Assembly (NCBI RefSeq): GCF_037976325.1
Contig: NZ_CP150265.1
Span: 5,407,001 to 5,471,000 of the forward strand
Direction of reading: 5' to 3'
Source: Paenibacillus sp. FSL K6-3182
GTDB lineage: Bacteria > Bacillota > Bacilli > Paenibacillales > Paenibacillaceae
Length of the DNA: 64,000 nucleotides
Part shown: positions 61,211 to 64,000 of the stretch, piece after piece
Layout of the letters: every line of letters starts with the position of its first letter
Position numbering within the stretch: position 1 is the first letter of the stretch
Notes under the pieces: generated by a model
Databases searched by the model: none
What the model saw: the letters and a program-made list of their open reading frames with translations, nothing else
What the model was told of the DNA's origin: nothing
Program-made: the position numbers and the translations under genes

Positions 61211-62095
61211 TTATTCCTTTACAGATCCTAACGTAATCCCACTAATAAAAAATCTTTGCAAAAACGGATAAATAATTAAAACAGGAATCATCGCAATAAA
61301 GATTTTGGCTGCGTTTAAGGTCTGATTAGAAAGTTCACTCATCTTTTGAATTTGTTCTGCAGTCATCGTTTGCGCATCAATGATGACGACCAATTGTTGG
61401 ATGTAGGTTTGCAGCGGATAATGATCGGCATTGGACATGAGAACAAGACCGTTAAAAAATTCGTTCCAATGATAGACAATACTGAATAAAGTAACTGTCG
61501 CAAGCACCGGAACAGCCAGAGGAGTGAAAATTTTAATAAGCATTTGCCACGGCCCTGCTCCATCCACTAATGCCGCCTCTTCTATCTCCTTAGGCAGATT
61601 GCGAAAATAGTTGATGACGAGAATAACATTAAATACCGGAACGCTTTGCCCTAGCACAAGCGCCCAAATATTATTGATCAAGCCGAGTGATTTAATCGTT
61701 TGATACCAAGGAATCAAGCCGCCGTTAAACAGCATAGTGAAAACCAAAATCCACATGAATACATTACGAAGAGGCAAATCTTTGGCATTTTTGGATAAGG
61801 GATAACCTAAGAGAAGGATAATGACAAAATTAAGACTTGCTCCTAACGCAACACGCTGTATTGAAATCCAAAACGAATTGAAAAACTTGCTGTCCCCCAT
61901 AATTTCTTGATAGGCACCGAAATTAAACCCCACCGGCCATAATCCAACCTGACCTGCGGAAGCCGCTGCATTCTCACTTAACGAGATTACAAGCGTGTAC
62001 CATAAGGGAAGTACACACAACAGTGCAATACCACCCAGAAGCACGACAAGCAAAACATCAAATGCCTTGGAGCCAAATGTTTTTTCTATAACCAT
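61211..62095 (-). CDS. Sugar ABC transporter permease (LplC/YtcP-like, COG0395 type)
   Basis: A 294-residue permease with six helices, docking loop IEEAALVDGAGPWQMLIKI and C-terminus FFISGITLGSVKE. AAAGGAG precedes the ATG. It stands about 50 bases after its partner and 113 bases before the ADP-ribosylglycohydrolase gene. Confidence 0.93.
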   Translation of the reverse strand: MVIEKTFGSKAFDVLLVVLLGGIALLCVLPLWYTLVISLSENAAASAGQVGLWPVGFNFGAYQEIMGDSKFFNSFWISIQRVALGASLNFVIILLLGYPLSKNAKDLPLRNVFMWILVFTMLFNGGLIPWYQTIKSLGLINNIWALVLGQSVPVFNVILVINYFRNLPKEIEEAALVDGAGPWQMLIKIFTPLAVPVLATVTLFSIVYHWNEFFNGLVLMSNADHYPLQTYIQQLVVIIDAQTMTAEQIQKMSELSNQTLNAAKIFIAMIPVLIIYPFLQRFFISGITLGSVKE

Positions 62096-62146
62096 AGTAA
62101 TGCTCCTTTATATTAAACATGTCGTCGTGAATTTCGGTTCGTACGT

Positions 62147-63037
62147 TTAAAAAATACGATAATTTGCAAACTTAGCAGCCAAGAAATAGGAAGTCGCAAT
62201 TAAAGTAAAGCTGATAACAGATTTTAACAGCCCCATTGCCGTTGCTAATCCATACTGCAAATTCAACAAACCAGTTCGATATACCCAGGTGTCAATGATA
62301 TCCCCGCTAGAATAAACAAGAGGATTATAAAGGTTAAAGATTTGGTCGAATCCCGCATTTAAGACATTTCCAAGACTTAGCACAGTGAGCAAAATAACCG
62401 TTGTAATCATGCCAGGCAGTGTGATATTTCTCAAACGCTGCAAGCGCGAGGCACCATCGATCGCAGCTGCTTCATATAAAGAGGGATTGATTCCCGTCAA
62501 TGCCGCCAAAAAAATAATCGTATTAAAGCCAAACTCTTTCCAGACATCGCTTCCAACAATGATAAAGGGGAACAAATCCGCTCTGGCAAAAAATAAAGTA
62601 GGACTTATGCCGAATACAGACATAATAGCGTTAATCGGTCCATTAAAAGAAAAAATATCCAGAAGAATACCGGAAAGAATAACCCAAGATAGAAAATGGG
62701 GCAAATAAACAATCGTCTGAATCCATCTTTTCAAGATGGTTACGCGCAATTCATTCAACAACAAAGCAAAGGTCAGCGGTACGATCAAATTCGCTACAAT
62801 TTTCATCACAGCAATGAAAATGGTATTAAAAAATATCGTTTTACTATCATTAAGCGTAAACATATACTTGAAATTTTCCAAACCAATCCACTCAGAATGA
62901 AAAATACCTAAGCCAGGATTAAAATCCTGAAAAGCGATAACAATCCCAAACATAGGAACAATACTGAAAAGAGCCAACCAAATAAATCCGGGTAGGAGCA
63001 TGACATAGTAATGCTTGGCATAACCCTTGGTTTTCAT
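62147..63037 (-). CDS. Sugar ABC transporter permease (LplB/YteP-like, COG4209 type)
   Basis: 296 residues from ATG 63037, with GGAAG about 11 bases upstream; 8 further codons are open without a site. The docking loop is LYEAAAIDGASRLQRLRNI and the C-terminus LAAKFANYRIF. It follows the binding-protein gene after a hairpin. It is the first permease of the ribosyl-type importer. Confidence 0.92.
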   Translation of the reverse strand: MKTKGYAKHYYVMLLPGFIWLALFSIVPMFGIVIAFQDFNPGLGIFHSEWIGLENFKYMFTLNDSKTIFFNTIFIAVMKIVANLIVPLTFALLLNELRVTILKRWIQTIVYLPHFLSWVILSGILLDIFSFNGPINAIMSVFGISPTLFFARADLFPFIIVGSDVWKEFGFNTIIFLAALTGINPSLYEAAAIDGASRLQRLRNITLPGMITTVILLTVLSLGNVLNAGFDQIFNLYNPLVYSSGDIIDTWVYRTGLLNLQYGLATAMGLLKSVISFTLIATSYFLAAKFANYRIF

Positions 63038-63180
63038 ATTGTGAATCACTTCCATTCTCACTTGATCAAGGTGAAACGGCTGTTGCCATCAGTTGGCGGC
63101 GCAGTGCGTTTCATTCCGAGAAATATAAGACTTCTTAATCCTTTATAAGCTAACAAATTTATAAATTCTTATATTTTTAA

Positions 63181-63207
63181 AGAAAGGCGACAGATTTCAC
63201 TGACGCC
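63181..63207 (-). terminator. Leaky terminator between binding protein and permease
   Basis: On the minus strand GGCGTCAG and CTGTCGCC (one mismatch) form a stem with a 6-base loop, followed by TTTCT. It lies 11 bases after the binding-protein stop and would give more binding protein than permease. Confidence 0.72.
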
Positions 63208-63217
63208 TCTAGGGATT

Positions 63218-64000
63218 TTACTGTTTTGCAATTTCGTCTACTTCTGCTAGAATCTGATCTCCGCCTTGCTTCTTCCAATCGAGTACAAACTGATCAAATG
63301 AATCTAATGGCGCAGCACCCATAATAATTTTGAGGAATGTTTCTTTTTCCAATTTATCTAATGCAGCCCATTTTCTTTCCATCGTTTTTGTCTGTGAATA
63401 GGTAACGCTATAAGTTTTCTTATACGGCTGCTGCAATGGCGATATGCCTACAAATGTTGAATACATTCGTTTCCATACGCCTATATCAGCATTCGGATTC
63501 CAATACTGAATATCATAATTGTCGTAGGGTTCTAATTTAACTTTTTTGATATTTTCAGCATCAGCCTTTAATAAATTATATCCGGGAAGATCTAGCTCTT
63601 CCGGTTGTTTCGTACCCGCTAAAACCTCTTTTAACATATTATAGGTAACATCCATTACATCCATCGAAGCATAAACCAAACGCAATGGATAATTGCTAAT
63701 CGCAACATTCACATCGAATTTTGATTCGTCGCGATACAAAAGATTTTGCATTTTAATTGCTGCTTCTGGATGCTCATAGCCCTTGCGGACAACAAGATAT
63801 TGATTCGACGGGTTACCCATATGTGGAGTGAATTCACCCTTACTATCAAGAGGTACAGCATAAGCCTGCCAGTTTGCTTCTGGGTTGTTCTTGATCGCAT
63901 CCGCTAACGGGCCGTACCCGCCTGACCACCATACACCAAAATAAATACCTGCGGTTCCATTCTTGATCAATTCCTGAGCATTCTTACGAATACTCATTTC
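63218..64000 (-). CDS. Extracellular solute-binding protein, N-terminus beyond the window
   Basis: 260 codons are in the window and the frame is open to the edge, so the signal peptide and first domain are missing. Visible features: TAGIYFGVWWSGGYGPLADA, LVVRKGYEHPEAAIKMQNLL, and a C-terminal WKKQGGDQILAEVDEIAKQ end, as in LplA-type binding proteins. It is the first visible gene of the importer locus with the permeases, ADP-ribosylglycohydrolase and ribokinase. Confidence 0.87.
   Translation of the reverse strand, partial: EMSIRKNAQELIKNGTAGIYFGVWWSGGYGPLADAIKNNPEANWQAYAVPLDSKGEFTPHMGNPSNQYLVVRKGYEHPEAAIKMQNLLYRDESKFDVNVAISNYPLRLVYASMDVMDVTYNMLKEVLAGTKQPEELDLPGYNLLKADAENIKKVKLEPYDNYDIQYWNPNADIGVWKRMYSTFVGISPLQQPYKKTYSVTYSQTKTMERKWAALDKLEKETFLKIIMGAAPLDSFDQFVLDWKKQGGDQILAEVDEIAKQ

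Overview
The window looks like chromosome of a spore-forming, sugar-scavenging Gram-positive bacterium of the Paenibacillaceae (Paenibacillus or a close relative). The reasons are many ATPase-less CUT1-type sugar ABC importers paired with YesM/YesN-type two-component systems, an S-layer-homology exoenzyme, strong AGGAGG ribosome sites, RNase J, and a fragment of the sporulation gene spoVR. No rRNA, tRNA or CRISPR array was seen.

From 1 to 41.7 kb there are polysaccharide-utilisation loci. (a) 1-10.0 kb, minus strand: two permeases, a solute-binding lipoprotein, a cytosolic WbsX/GH99-like protein, a large secreted WbsX/GH99-like protein with F5/8C and SLH domains, and an SGNH hydrolase cut by the window edge. 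A divergent histidine kinase/response regulator pair lies at 10.1-13.5 kb. (b) 14.2-29.7 kb, minus strand: kinase and regulator, then a long operon with two solute-binding proteins, four permeases, an NHL-propeller/Yip1-like membrane protein and a DUF5696-like protein. A good CcpA (cre) site precedes it. (c) 29.8-41.7 kb: two permeases and a binding protein, kinase and regulator, a metallophosphoesterase and a DUF4091-like protein. A divergent pair (type I phosphodiesterase and a second metallophosphoesterase) has its own promoter. None of these loci carries an ATPase, so they presumably share one MsmX/UgpC-type ATPase encoded elsewhere.

From 41.7 to 49.8 kb is a looser accessory stretch: long gene-poor DNA, small proteins (Gln-rich, glycine-zipper, WGxxGxxG-like), RNase J, a DUF2238/YjdF-like membrane protein, and several gene corpses (manganese catalase, L,D-transpeptidase, a coat-like protein, and two relics of the Gln-rich gene).

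From 49.7 to 55.8 kb, minus strand, is the most interesting part: a RiPP-like operon. It encodes a nucleotidyltransferase-fold protein, a 48-residue precursor-like peptide (54324-54470) with its own promoter and attenuator, an HPr-kinase-like protein, a PqqD-like chaperone, an S24/S26 peptidase, an ABC exporter with a zinc-ribbon N-terminal extension, a DUF1854 protein and a second small ORF of 52 residues. No asparagine-synthetase-like lasso cyclase, radical SAM enzyme, lanthipeptide synthetase or YcaO is present. The modification made, if any, is therefore not predictable from known classes.

From 55.8 to 64 kb: a ferritin-like protein, a small hydrophobic protein, an IS110 relic, and a further sugar-uptake locus (binding protein, two permeases, ADP-ribosylglycohydrolase, ribokinase) suggestive of uptake and breakdown of a ribosyl compound.
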